From contig NC_090292.1 of NCBI RefSeq assembly GCF_037392515.1, positions 45,931,747-45,995,746 of the forward strand: 64,000 nucleotides of DNA, read 5' to 3'. Below the pieces are notes generated by a model. That model was not told where the DNA came from. It saw only the letters and a list, made by a program, of their open reading frames with translations, and did no database searches. This stretch comes from Haliotis asinina (taxonomy: Eukaryota; Mollusca; Gastropoda; Lepetellida; Haliotidae). Each line of letters opens with the position of its first letter. Position 1 is the stretch's first letter. This document shows, piece after piece, positions 1-9,181 of this stretch. Position numbers and translations under genes: made by a program.

Positions 1-110
1 CTTAAATGTGAGTCCATCTCCTAAGATGCATTTAAGTACGGTGTTTGTGGGCTAAATTATGTACATAAAGTGACTCATTTGATAAGAAGCCATACTGGAC
101 TTGTCAGATA

Positions 111-272
111 CAGTGGAAGCTGTCTAAACCGGCCCTCATCGGGACTGAAGAAATAATCCATTTTAGATAACGTGCCGGAAAGCTGATGATAAATGTAAAA
201 GTGTGGGACTGAGATTTTATGCCGGTGTTGAGAGCTTACTGGAATGGACTGAGGTCGGTTTGGACAGCTTCC
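111..272. mobile_element. short MITE-like element with inverted ends
   Basis: The left end GGAAGCTGTCTAAACCGG recurs inverted near 255-272, where it reads as CGGTTTGGACAGCTTCC. TA dinucleotides lie at 109-110 and 273-274. There is no coding potential. The inverted ends and the TA flanks suggest a non-autonomous DNA transposon, perhaps pogo/Tc1 related, but the right end lacks the last four bases of the left one and the family is not certain. Confidence 0.4.
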
Positions 273-831
273 TACATGTGGAAGTGACTGATGTAACGCT
301 AATACTATCCATGAGTTGATTACACATTGCCTTAAGGATCGACATAGGTGGTCGGCACATGTACTCAGCGCAAAGAACTTGGTTAAGCACCCCATGAATA
401 ATCTTCACCCTTTAGATCATACTGTCTGAGACATGATCAGTCGTCGAACAAACGGAGGCTCCTTTACAGAACCTAGTTCAACTAGAAACTGCTTCAAACG
501 AGGTATTGTTGTTGAGAAGAGTGCTCACTGTCATGCAGTCACATGGAGGTGACCCTCACCTATAACCTTGAACCATGTAAGACGCGAAATGACAGCTGGA
601 ATGGACTCATTCACCGATAAAATCAACATACTTGTACAGACATAGTTTGGGGTGAAAATCAGTGTTGTTTGTTTTTGAGTGGTCAGCTGGCATCATAAAA
701 TCATCATGCATTTAAATTATTTTGTCTTTTGTTATGAAAGGATCATAATGGTTCATCGTGGTCACCACGAGAAGTGTTGTGTTCGAGTTAAAAACCTATC
801 ATTTCAAAACCACTAAGTTGTTTATTTAAAA

Positions 832-1007
832 GGCGACAATGCTTGTCGTAAAAGGCGACTATGCTTGTCGTAAAAGGCGACTATGCTTGTCGTAAAAGGC
901 GACTATGCTTGTCGTAAAAGGCGACAATGCTTGTCGTAAAAGGCGACTATGCTTGTCGTAAAAGGCGACTATGCTTGTCGTAAAAGGCGACTATACTTGT
1001 CGTAAGA
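832..1007 (+). repeat. 22-bp tandem array, 8 units, inside a SINE
   Basis: Eight consecutive 22-bp units start at 832, 854, 876, 898, 920, 942, 964 and 986. The core is GGCGAC(T/A)ATGCTTGTCG followed by TAAAA. Each unit contains the self-complementary pair CGAC/GTCG. Other copies of this SINE in the window carry only one or two such units, for example near 62093-62125, so the array is a local expansion of an internal SINE motif. Confidence 0.85.
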
Positions 1008-1215
1008 GGCGATTAATGGGATCGGGTGGTCAGGTTCACTGATTTGGTTGACACATGTCATCGGTTCCCAATTGCATAGATCGATGCTTATGTTGTTGGT
1101 CACTGGAATGTCTAGTCCAGACTCTATTATTCACAGATTGCCACCATATAGCTGGAACAGTGCTGAGTGCTGCGTAAAACTAAACTTCACAGGTCACCAA
1201 TATATTGAAAGAAAG
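832..1215 (+). mobile_element. SINE copy with expanded 5' part
   Basis: After the 22-bp array the sequence follows the SINE seen elsewhere in this window: a GGTCAGG block, GGTTGACACATGTCATCGG, GATCGATGCT, GGTCACTGGAATGTCT, a CCATATAGCTGGAA block and the terminal GCGTAAAACTAAACTTCAC. A second, badly decayed tail of the same type lies at about 1310-1405. This copy is old, with many substitutions. Confidence 0.7.
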
Positions 1216-1439
1216 ACTGGCTGGCAGGAAACTTTCATTGATACAAGACCTTTCAAGAGCCGTGATTTCAGAACTCAGAGACATACCAATAAACGAATAC
1301 CTTAATGCCTTTAATACGTGGCTCGACCGCCTCCAATTATTCATAGAGGACGCGAGCACTTTGAGGGAATGTGCGGCGTAAAACTTAACTCACCCACTGA
1401 AGATTGAAACAAATTGAGGAGCCCTTCACATCTTGGTAA

Positions 1440-1885
1440 GGCACCTGTGAAAAGCTTCCTCCTCGTTGTGGATGCAGTGTAACTCTTCAAACCCGGGGAA
1501 ATGGACCAGGGTATATTGGTCCATAGCTCCCCATTGCTTGTCCTAGTACCGAATTGGGCAGCCTGTTTGCCGTGGGTTGTGTGGATGGCGGGGTTCTGGT
1601 TCCGGGAACAGCGTTCCTTTGACAAAAACACCACTTCGACCCTTACTTCACCTAGACGAGAGGTTGAATGGGTGCGATTCTATCAAATAGGCTGGTCACG
1701 CCATGCCCTGTGCATTGTATTTGATAATGCACGCATTTGACTTCTATAAATGACCCTGATAAGTATAATAGTTCAGTTGCGTCACTGAAATTACATTTCT
1801 TTAAAAATTCAAGAAATATTAAATTTGTCTATATTCTTATGCCCAAAAAGCGGTGGCTCATTAGCCAATCTGGCTGATTAAGAAC
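1440..1885 (+). mobile_element. LINE fragment: 5' UTR only
   Basis: This segment matches the 5' UTR of the complete LINE at 3082 and the second copy at 46897 in order: a ribozyme-like head at 1440-1490, the CTTCACCTAGACG block near 1650-1720, and the conserved GGTGGCTCATTAGCCAATCT block near 1850-1875. It has no ORF1 or ORF2. The head is decayed: the core around GGGTAACGCTAAG is deleted, although the CTCTTC arm survives. Normal LINE insertion loses the 5' side, so a 5'-only piece is unusual. It may reflect a later deletion or a chimeric element. Confidence 0.6.
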
Positions 1886-2573
1886 TTATGTTTCTTCTTC
1901 ATGACCAAGTCATTTTATGAAGATTTTTATGGATATCAACTTCCTTATTATGAGAACACAACGTCTCGGAGTTAATGCTTACTGATTCATCCGGTGAATG
2001 AGAATGGGGTACAGAGCTATATTTATATGTCATTTATTCATTAATCTGTGCTGTGCCATCACTATCCTTTCTCGCATACCTGACTGTTCTTCCTCTGCAC
2101 TCCTCCCTCGTAATACATAGTAAACATTTTAATGATAGTTTTTTAAACAACTTTTTATTTTTATGACAAAAATTCTGCAAAAGCGTCACAGAGTTGGAAT
2201 GATGCTTTCATTATGATTAGTGTTTCATTGAAAAAAATATGTTTATGTTGACGAGTTAAACTGCAATTCATCGGTCCGCTCTTGGACAAAACGGACTATG
2301 ACTGATCTTCAGAAACACGTGTTTGTCACAAGATGCGACAAATGAGATCGGGTTTTTTGGCTTGGTGACTCGTAGCTCAATGCCCATAATGACCTCGGTT
2401 TGACTTTGATAAGTCCAGAGTTGATTATTTGCAGTAACACAAACAAGACATATTTGCTGCATAATGCAAAAATAATTGTCTGTATTTATAGATACACTTA
2501 CAGAGGACAAACAACTGCAGTCTGAAAACAAACCAAGCAATAATAACCACCTCGATGTAACACATTCATACTG

Positions 2574-2626
<53 letters not shown>

Positions 2627-3068
2627 AAATAAATAACATTAACTTTGACCTTCACAAATATTTCCTGTATAATCAACAGGATAAGAATCAGTCTGATCTG
2701 TCAGTGATATATACACCATCTGCAGCGATGCCAACCCCTAAGTGATGCAAATTGTGGCTTTCCAGGATCAAAATTAATACAATCATGATAGATTCTGAGG
2801 AAGATAATATGACACTAATCAAGAGTAAAACTTTAATTGCCCATACCTCTAACCGCAGATTTCCAGATTTCTTCTTCTTGTCTCTTTGGTAAAAATGAAT
2901 TTCCCTTGCAAAAACAAACATTTTTGGTCTCTTGATCTAAATTGTAATGAATTTTCTTCAAATTTCATAGAATTCCTAGTGTAATCCTATTGGTATTGCC
3001 TGATACAATAGCCACTATACTTTATAGCAGCTATGATAAGATCGTTGAGGTTGGCATGTCTGCAAATG
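1886..3068. other. non-coding stretch with a CA microsatellite
   Basis: I see no gene here. A (CA)n run occupies about 2577-2622; the minus-strand ORF through it encodes a Cys-Val run and is an artefact of the repeat. The rest is AT-rich sequence without recognisable structure. Confidence 0.7.
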
Positions 3069-3081
3069 TATAAAACATAAA
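3069..3081. repeat. target-site duplication, left copy
   Basis: TATAAAACATAAA directly precedes the first base of the LINE at 3082 and recurs exactly at 9169-9181, immediately after its terminal ACTCACTCAC tail. A 13-bp duplication is typical of target-primed reverse transcription and fixes both element ends. Confidence 0.93.
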
Positions 3082-3139
3082 GGCATCCGTGGCGAGCCAC
3101 CTCCTCGTGGTGGGTGCTGGGTAACGCTAAGTGCTCGCC
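3082..3139 (+). ncRNA. HDV-like self-cleaving ribozyme at LINE 5' end
   Basis: The sequence folds by eye into the HDV double pseudoknot. P1 is GGCATCC (3082-3088) with GGGTGCT (3112-3118), including the G.U pair at the cleavage position. P2 is GGCGAGC (3091-3097) with GCTCGCC (3133-3139). P3 is ACC/GGT (3099-3101, 3109-3111) around the loop TCCTCGT. P1.1 is CC (3103-3104) with GG (3119-3120). The likely catalytic cytosine is C3127 in GCTAAG. P4 is essentially absent. Cleavage would occur just before 3082, which is exactly the element boundary set by the target-site duplication. Known family role: releasing the LINE 5' end from an upstream transcript and aiding translation. Confidence 0.85.
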
Positions 3140-3705
3140 AACCCCCCGTTGTGGACCCGGGGGCATATTTGGTCCACCAACCTGTTGGCCGTGGGTTGCG
3201 GCCCTGTGTCGGTGGAGGAGGGGATCCTGGTGGTTGAGGGCAATAGGGGCCTGCAACCGTGTTCCTGTTGCTCAACACACCACTTTGGCCCTGACTTCAC
3301 CTAGACGGGTGGTTGAATGGGCCCGGTTCAATCAATCGGCTGGTCACGCCAGGCCCTGTGCATAGTTAGTATTATTGCACACATCTATTTTTCTGGTCTT
3401 GGCTATTCTAAATTCAAATTATTCATGATATTGTTTTGCCTAGAGCACTATGCCAGAAGGCGGTGGCTCATGGGCCAATCTGGCATTACTGACCTCCAGG
3501 TTCTAATTGTCTTTAGAAATTGTCATGGATGGAACCAACCTGACATTTATTCTTTTTGACAGTATTGGCTACCTGTGTCTGTATTGCTTGAGTATAACAT
3601 CCCTGTAACCCTGGTGTTTCATCGTTGGTTTCCACTTTAACGCCGTCCTTGTTGACACTCCATGGTGGGTGGGGAGCAGGGATGTCGAATCTACGTCCAT
3701 TCATT

Positions 3706-4941
3706 ATGGCTTCCCAACAACTCTCTGGTTCTCGATCTAAATCCAAGAGAAAACATGTAGACCTAGAAACTGTCTCGTCTTCTGATGATGAATCAGAAAC
3801 AACAAATTTAGATTCTTGGCCCCGTTTCCTGGTTGTCCAGGGAATTGAAGGACAACCATTAAAACTGAACCCTTTTGCAATATCAAAAGCAATTGCAGGA
3901 ATATGCGGCGAAGTGAAAAACGTTACTCGGCTTAGAACAGGTTCCTTGCTGGTGGAATGTGCCAGAAAACAACAGGCTGTTAATTTGCTTAAAGCTCGTC
4001 AGTTTGCAAATACAAGGATTGATGTGTCACCACACAGAACGTTGAATTCGTGTAGAGGCATTGTTCGTGATCGGGCAAAATGTCTCTCTGACATGTCGGA
4101 AGTTGATATCGCAGCAGAACTTAAGTCTCAAGGTGTCACCTCTGTGAAAAGATTTACAAGAAAAGATGGCGATAACACTGTCAAAACAAACACGTATCTG
4201 TTGACGTTTTGTCTTGCTACAGTACCAAAATCAATTAAAGCTGGGTACTTTAATATTGAGGTAGAAGTCTACATCCCTAATCCACTCCGGTGCTTTAAAT
4301 GTCAGTTGTTCGGACACGGTGCTAACACGTGCAAAAACTCCCCAAAATGTTCTCGTTGTGGTGAGAAACATGAGAATGCCGACTGCACAAATGCCATCAA
4401 ATGTGCAAACTGTCATGGAGATCACATGTCCTCATCACGATCCTGTCCAGTCTTTGAACAACAAGCTCAAATGCTCAAACTTAAACATACCAATAATATA
4501 TCTTTTGCTGAGGCAAAGAAACTGTTACCAGTCACTGATAGAATCTCCACACAAAAAACTTACTCTGCTGTTGTATCTACCTCCCGTCCAAAAGTTGATC
4601 ACGAGTGCCAGACCTCCATTTCCTGGGTCTCAGAAAAACAGAACATTCTGTATGCAATTTCTGATGAGGATACAGGAACATCCACCCAGACAGACATGAT
4701 GCCTGAACCAAAAAATCACCATGAACCTGAAAGGAAAACAACAATGTCCAGAAAAGAACAGAAACAACTAAGACGAAAGGAAGCCAGGGCCCTTAAACAT
4801 ATTGAGGTGCCTTTACCATTACAAGTGCCTGTAGAGGTTCATAACACCTATGAACCACTAGATATGGAGACAAGCCCTTCACAGTCATCCCAGCATAAAG
4901 GGACTTCGTCTCGTTCACGCTCTCCTATTGAGCCCCCATGA
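3706..4941 (+). CDS. LINE ORF1, nucleic-acid-binding zinc-knuckle protein
   Basis: A 411-residue protein that would coat the LINE RNA. Three CCHC-type knuckles lie in a row, starting at Cys196 (CFKCQLFGHGANTC), Cys215 (CSRCGEKHENADC) and Cys233 (CANCHGDHMSSSRSC). The N-terminus is Ser/Lys-rich and acidic; the C-terminus is basic (RKEQKQLRRKEARALK) and ends in a Ser/Arg-rich tail. I chose the ATG at 3706 over the in-frame ATG at 3625 because the second LINE copy has its first ATG (47472) at the aligned place, after the same CATTCATTAT-type leader. The stop at 4939-4941 overlaps the ORF2 start as ATGA, which suggests termination-reinitiation. Confidence 0.88.
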   Translation: MASQQLSGSRSKSKRKHVDLETVSSSDDESETTNLDSWPRFLVVQGIEGQPLKLNPFAISKAIAGICGEVKNVTRLRTGSLLVECARKQQAVNLLKARQFANTRIDVSPHRTLNSCRGIVRDRAKCLSDMSEVDIAAELKSQGVTSVKRFTRKDGDNTVKTNTYLLTFCLATVPKSIKAGYFNIEVEVYIPNPLRCFKCQLFGHGANTCKNSPKCSRCGEKHENADCTNAIKCANCHGDHMSSSRSCPVFEQQAQMLKLKHTNNISFAEAKKLLPVTDRISTQKTYSAVVSTSRPKVDHECQTSISWVSEKQNILYAISDEDTGTSTQTDMMPEPKNHHEPERKTTMSRKEQKQLRRKEARALKHIEVPLPLQVPVEVHNTYEPLDMETSPSQSSQHKGTSSRSRSPIEPP

Positions 4942-7900
4942 GTTGCTCTCATAATGTTATCCAGTGGAATTGCAGAGGCCTTAGAAACAATTTTAATGAT
5001 CTTCAACTATTATCACAAGATTTGAAACCATCAGCTTTTAGTTTACAAGAGACGTACCTGAAAAGTACAGATAGATTTGACTTGCGCCAGTATAACTCAT
5101 TTCATTCATTTTCACCTCCAGGTGATAAAGCCACTGGTGGTGCTTCTATTTTGGTGAGGCAAGATGTTCTTCATAGCCCTGTTCCACTTAAAAGCAATCT
5201 TCAGGCTGTTGCTATACGGCTTTCTTTACAAATAACGTTCACGCTTTGTTCCCTGTACATTTCACCATCTTCAACTGTTCAGCCGTCTGATCTTCAGGAG
5301 CTATACGACCAACTTCCCAAACCCTGTATTATCATGGGTGATGTTAATGGACATAACCCTTTATGGGGAAGTACTAATACTAACAATAAAGGGAAAATAC
5401 TTGAAGACTTCATATCTAATAACAACGTATGCATATTTAATGATGGATCAGCTACTTATTTACATCCTGGTACAGGAACGTATTCTGCACTTGATTTGTC
5501 ACTCTCAGATCCCGATATATACAATGAGTTTGAATGGTCAGTCAATGATGACCTTTGTGGAAGTGACCATTTTCCAACAATTCTCACAGCTATAAATCCT
5601 ACTGATAACCCACCTGCAACTAGGTGGAATTTTAGTAAGGCCAACTGGCCATTATTTCGGACACGCTGCACTGAAAACTTGAATAATGATGTTTTTGTCA
5701 ATAGTCTGGATCCGATTCAGGTATTCTCTGATAAACTGAAGAATATAGCTAATGAAACTATACCTAAGTCCTCTGCAACCCCACACGTTCGTAAACCATG
5801 GTTTAATGATGAATGTAAACAGGCCAGAAAGAACAGGAAGAAGGCCGAGAAGTATTTTCGGCGACATCCTACAGTCCATAATTTAGACAAAGTTAAAATT
5901 CTAAATGCTAAGGCTCGACGCGCCTTCAAGCAGAATAAGCGTCAATCTTGGCGAAATTATGTTTCCAAGATAAATTCCCGCACACCAATTTCAAAAGTGT
6001 GGAATATGATTCAACGAATAAAGGGTAAAGGTTGCAAATCAACTGTCCACCATCTGAAGGATGGTGACGATGTATTGACAGACAGGCTTGATATTGCCAA
6101 TAAGATTGGTGTAACTCTCGCCAAACATTCGTCTTCATCAAATTACGTCCCTGAGTTTCAGAAATACCAGAAACAGCAGGAGAAGAAAAAGATCAATTTT
6201 AACTCAGACAATGGTGAAGACTATAATGAACTATTTTCATTACATGAACTATATACAGCCCTTGAGCAAGCTCATGATACAGCAACAGGTTCTGATTGTA
6301 TTCATTATCAACTTCTGAAACATTTACCTGAATCATGCCTGGAAACACTGCTAAATATATTTGACACGATATGGACAACAGGGACCTTCCCAGATTCATG
6401 GCGTAATGCCATTGTAGTTCCCATACCAAAACCTGGCAGGGATCATACTGATCCTTCGAATTACAGGCCAATCTCTTTAACGAGTTGTGTCTGTAAAACC
6501 ATGGAACGAATGGTAAATAGATTGACTTGGTATCTTGAAACCAATAATTTTATAACAAATATTCAATGTGGTTTCAGGAAAAATCGTAGTACCATTGACC
6601 ATTTGGTACGTCTTGAATCCTTTGTCAAAAACGCTTTAGTCAATAAACAACATGCAGTATCGATATTCTTTGATTTGGAGAAAGCATACGATACCACTTG
6701 GAAGCATGGTATTTTAAAGGATTTACATGACTTCGGTTTAAGGGGTCGTTTGCCTCTTTTTATCTCACAATTTTTAAAAGACAGGCAGTTTCAAGTCCGA
6801 GTGGGATCAACCCTGTCTGACCATTATAATCAGGATCAGGGTGTTCCACAAGGCAGCATTTTGTCTGTAACACTTTTTAGCATCAAGATAAACAGTTTAT
6901 CCAAGGTTTTAAATGATTCAATTGATGGATCATTATTTGTGGATGATTTTAATATTTCTTGTCGTGGTAAAAATATGCATACTATCGAACGGCAATTGCA
7001 ATTGTGTTTAAACAAAATAAATAAATGGTGTCTAGAAAATGGCTTTAAATTTTCTAAATCAAAAACTAATTGTATACACTTTTGTAGAGAATATAAGCCT
7101 CATAAGGACCCAGAACTATTTTTAAATGGTTCTCCCATCAAAGTTGTAAAGGAGGCCAAGTTCTTGGGTCTAATTTTCGATTCCCACTTAACCTTTTTGC
7201 CGCATATCAAATCACTAAAAACAAAATGCTTGAAGGCACTCGATGTATTAAAAGTGGTATCCAACTCAAAGTGGGGAGGAGATCAAGCAACTCTCCTACA
7301 TTTATACAGATCACTTGTCCGTTCAAAACTCGATTATGGCTCCATCGTATATGTTGGAGCTTGCAAAAGCAACCTTAAACTTCTTAATTCTGTCCATCAC
7401 CAGGGTCTAAGACTTTGTCTTGGGTCTTTTAGAACATCGCCTATCGACAGTCTCTACGCTGAGGCTGATGAACCATCTCTTGAGCAGCGCCGTATAAAAT
7501 TAACTTTACAGTACATTACCAAATTATACTCTAATGAATCTAACCCTGCATTTAATTCTGTCTTCAATCCCCTTTATGAAGATTTATACAACAAGAAATC
7601 TTCTCTGGTTCCACCTCTAGGGCATAGAGTGAAACCCTTTCTTTCTTCAGCTGGCATTCAGCTGGAAAACATAGCCCCCTCCCGTCTTCTTTCTTCTCCT
7701 CCTTGGCAGTTGGTTAGGCCACAAGTTGACCTAACATTAACTACATTTAAAAAATCAGAAACTAATGAATTACAATATAAACAGGAATATAATCAAATGA
7801 AGCATAAATATAGCAATTATACATCCTTATTTACAGATGGGTCCAAGGACGGTGGCGCAGTAGCTTGTGCCACTGTCATTGGATCCAGAACGATACCTTC

Positions 7901-8624
7901 TAGATTACCAGATAATAGTTCTATTTTTACAGCTGAAGCTAACGCCATATTAACAGCTCTTAAATATATTCGAAGACACCCTAAACATAAACAGTATATA
8001 ATCTACTCAGACTCCCTTTCTTGTCTTCAGGCGATTAAAACTATTTCTTGTAAACATCCACTTTTAATTGAAATTATTGAATTGTATAATGATCTTGCTA
8101 CTGGCCAATACGACATCGTCTTCTGTTGGTTACCCAGCCACGTGGGCATTTCTGGCAACACAATGGCCGATCTTGCTGCCAAGGCAGCACTCAACAAATC
8201 TGTGATACCACTCCATATTCCATACTCTGATTATAAAGCTGCAATTAGAGCGTATATCCGTGATCTGATGCAGAGGAAGTGGGACACCCAAGTGGGTATC
8301 AATAAATTACATGCAATAAAACCCTATATTGGTTATACCTACTTGGGTTGTCAGTCCAGGTTTGAAGAGGTCATCTTGCGACGATGTCGTATTGGCCATA
8401 CGAGATATACTCATAAATACTTATTGAAAGGTGAGGATCCTCCGTTCTGCATCCCTTGTGATGAAATAATCACGGTCAAGCATGTTTTGCTTGACTGTGT
8501 TGAATATTCCATCACAAGGGATAACTATTTTAAATCCCGAACTATGAAGGATCTTTTTAACAATAACAGTGGTCATTTAATTATTGCATTTTTAAAAGAA
8601 TTAGATTTGTTAAAAGAATTGTAA
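4938..8624 (+). CDS. LINE ORF2: endonuclease, reverse transcriptase, RNase H
   Basis: A 1,228-residue polyprotein. The apurinic-type endonuclease (about 1-215) keeps Asn11, Glu38 (LQETYL), Asp135/Asn137 (GDVNGHN) and Asp210-His211 (GSDHF). The reverse transcriptase (about 485-780) shows IPKPGRD, YRPISLTS, Asp579 in FFDLEKAYD, GVPQGSILS and the catalytic FVDD at Asp669/Asp670. RNase H1 (about 960-1085) has the DEDD set Asp967 (TDGSKDGG), Glu1000 (AEANAIL), Asp1025 (YSDSLSCLQA) and Asp1078 (NTMADLAA). A C-terminal CCHC motif uses Cys1171, Cys1174, His1182 and Cys1187. No key residue is missing. It nicks target DNA and copies the LINE RNA there. Confidence 0.95.
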   Translation: MSCSHNVIQWNCRGLRNNFNDLQLLSQDLKPSAFSLQETYLKSTDRFDLRQYNSFHSFSPPGDKATGGASILVRQDVLHSPVPLKSNLQAVAIRLSLQITFTLCSLYISPSSTVQPSDLQELYDQLPKPCIIMGDVNGHNPLWGSTNTNNKGKILEDFISNNNVCIFNDGSATYLHPGTGTYSALDLSLSDPDIYNEFEWSVNDDLCGSDHFPTILTAINPTDNPPATRWNFSKANWPLFRTRCTENLNNDVFVNSLDPIQVFSDKLKNIANETIPKSSATPHVRKPWFNDECKQARKNRKKAEKYFRRHPTVHNLDKVKILNAKARRAFKQNKRQSWRNYVSKINSRTPISKVWNMIQRIKGKGCKSTVHHLKDGDDVLTDRLDIANKIGVTLAKHSSSSNYVPEFQKYQKQQEKKKINFNSDNGEDYNELFSLHELYTALEQAHDTATGSDCIHYQLLKHLPESCLETLLNIFDTIWTTGTFPDSWRNAIVVPIPKPGRDHTDPSNYRPISLTSCVCKTMERMVNRLTWYLETNNFITNIQCGFRKNRSTIDHLVRLESFVKNALVNKQHAVSIFFDLEKAYDTTWKHGILKDLHDFGLRGRLPLFISQFLKDRQFQVRVGSTLSDHYNQDQGVPQGSILSVTLFSIKINSLSKVLNDSIDGSLFVDDFNISCRGKNMHTIERQLQLCLNKINKWCLENGFKFSKSKTNCIHFCREYKPHKDPELFLNGSPIKVVKEAKFLGLIFDSHLTFLPHIKSLKTKCLKALDVLKVVSNSKWGGDQATLLHLYRSLVRSKLDYGSIVYVGACKSNLKLLNSVHHQGLRLCLGSFRTSPIDSLYAEADEPSLEQRRIKLTLQYITKLYSNESNPAFNSVFNPLYEDLYNKKSSLVPPLGHRVKPFLSSAGIQLENIAPSRLLSSPPWQLVRPQVDLTLTTFKKSETNELQYKQEYNQMKHKYSNYTSLFTDGSKDGGAVACATVIGSRTIPSRLPDNSSIFTAEANAILTALKYIRRHPKHKQYIIYSDSLSCLQAIKTISCKHPLLIEIIELYNDLATGQYDIVFCWLPSHVGISGNTMADLAAKAALNKSVIPLHIPYSDYKAAIRAYIRDLMQRKWDTQVGINKLHAIKPYIGYTYLGCQSRFEEVILRRCRIGHTRYTHKYLLKGEDPPFCIPCDEIITVKHVLLDCVEYSITRDNYFKSRTMKDLFNNNSGHLIIAFLKELDLLKEL

Positions 8625-9168
8625 ATATATAAATATTTTATGATTGGAATTTTGAATTAGTAACTAAGATTGTTCGTGGCTGTATCCTCGAAGGGGGTTA
8701 AAGTACTGTAAAATTATTGTCCTCCTGAGAGGGTACGTAAGTCCACAAACGTTCAAAGTAAATTCAAACACTCCGCTCTTTTAATCGTAGTATATGTGTT
8801 CTTTTAAATCTATGGCTATATGTGCCTAAATTGCTAGCGACTGAGGGGATGGTGTAAATCCAGCTCGGGTCCATGCAGGTAGCAAAAGTAATGTAAGTCC
8901 CCATGGTCCCTTGTATGGTGATCTACCTTCAGTTGTTAGCAATCCATAGCCCATTTTTATATTGTCTTGTTCACTATAGTTAAACTGTTTTAGATCTAAT
9001 CACTAGTCTTAAATGTATATCTGTGATATATACTAGTGTTTTTACTGTTCGTTGTCAACAGGGTTTTATTTTCTTATATTCATTCATTCTACAATGTCAG
9101 TATTACTTGTTCTCGTCACGATATGGCTGCAAGATTGCCGATGTGACGATAAATATTAACTCACTCAC
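8625..9168 (+). other. LINE 3' UTR and ACTC tail
   Basis: A 544-nt non-coding tail. Pieces of it recur across the window in both orientations: 11024-11250, 13915-14215, 43555-43940, 55862-55925, 58589-59395 and 60430-61143. The last 48 bases, from ATATGGCTGC to ACTCACTCAC, resemble the 3' end of the local SINE family. The element ends in short ACTC repeats, not poly(A), as in several I-group LINEs that use simple repeats for priming. Confidence 0.85.
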
Positions 9169-9181
9169 TATAAAACATAAA
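9169..9181. repeat. target-site duplication, right copy
   Basis: Exact second copy of TATAAAACATAAA, directly after the LINE tail. Confidence 0.93.

Larger units (their letters stand above)
3082..9168 (+). mobile_element. full-length I-group LINE, apparently intact
   Basis: This 6,087-bp non-LTR retrotransposon has, in order: an HDV-like ribozyme at its 5' end, a 624-nt 5' UTR, ORF1 with three zinc knuckles, ORF2 with endonuclease, reverse transcriptase, RNase H and a CCHC motif, and a 544-nt 3' UTR ending in ACTC repeats rather than poly(A). The RNase H domain behind the RT places it in the I group (I, Nimb and relatives); I cannot choose the clade without a tree. The 13-bp target-site duplication is perfect and both ORFs are open, so the insertion is probably recent and possibly still competent. 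Confidence 0.93.

Noticed and set aside
832-1007. CRISPR-like regular repeats
   Set aside because: Units are contiguous with no spacers, lie inside a SINE, and the genome is animal. The same applies to the 35-bp and 77-bp arrays.
2268-2624. Minus-strand open frame starting with a Cys-Val run
   Set aside because: The start lies in a CA microsatellite and the rest has no recognisable domain.
3625-3705. Upstream ATG as ORF1 start
   Set aside because: It adds 27 residues without counterpart in the second copy, where the first ATG aligns with 3706.
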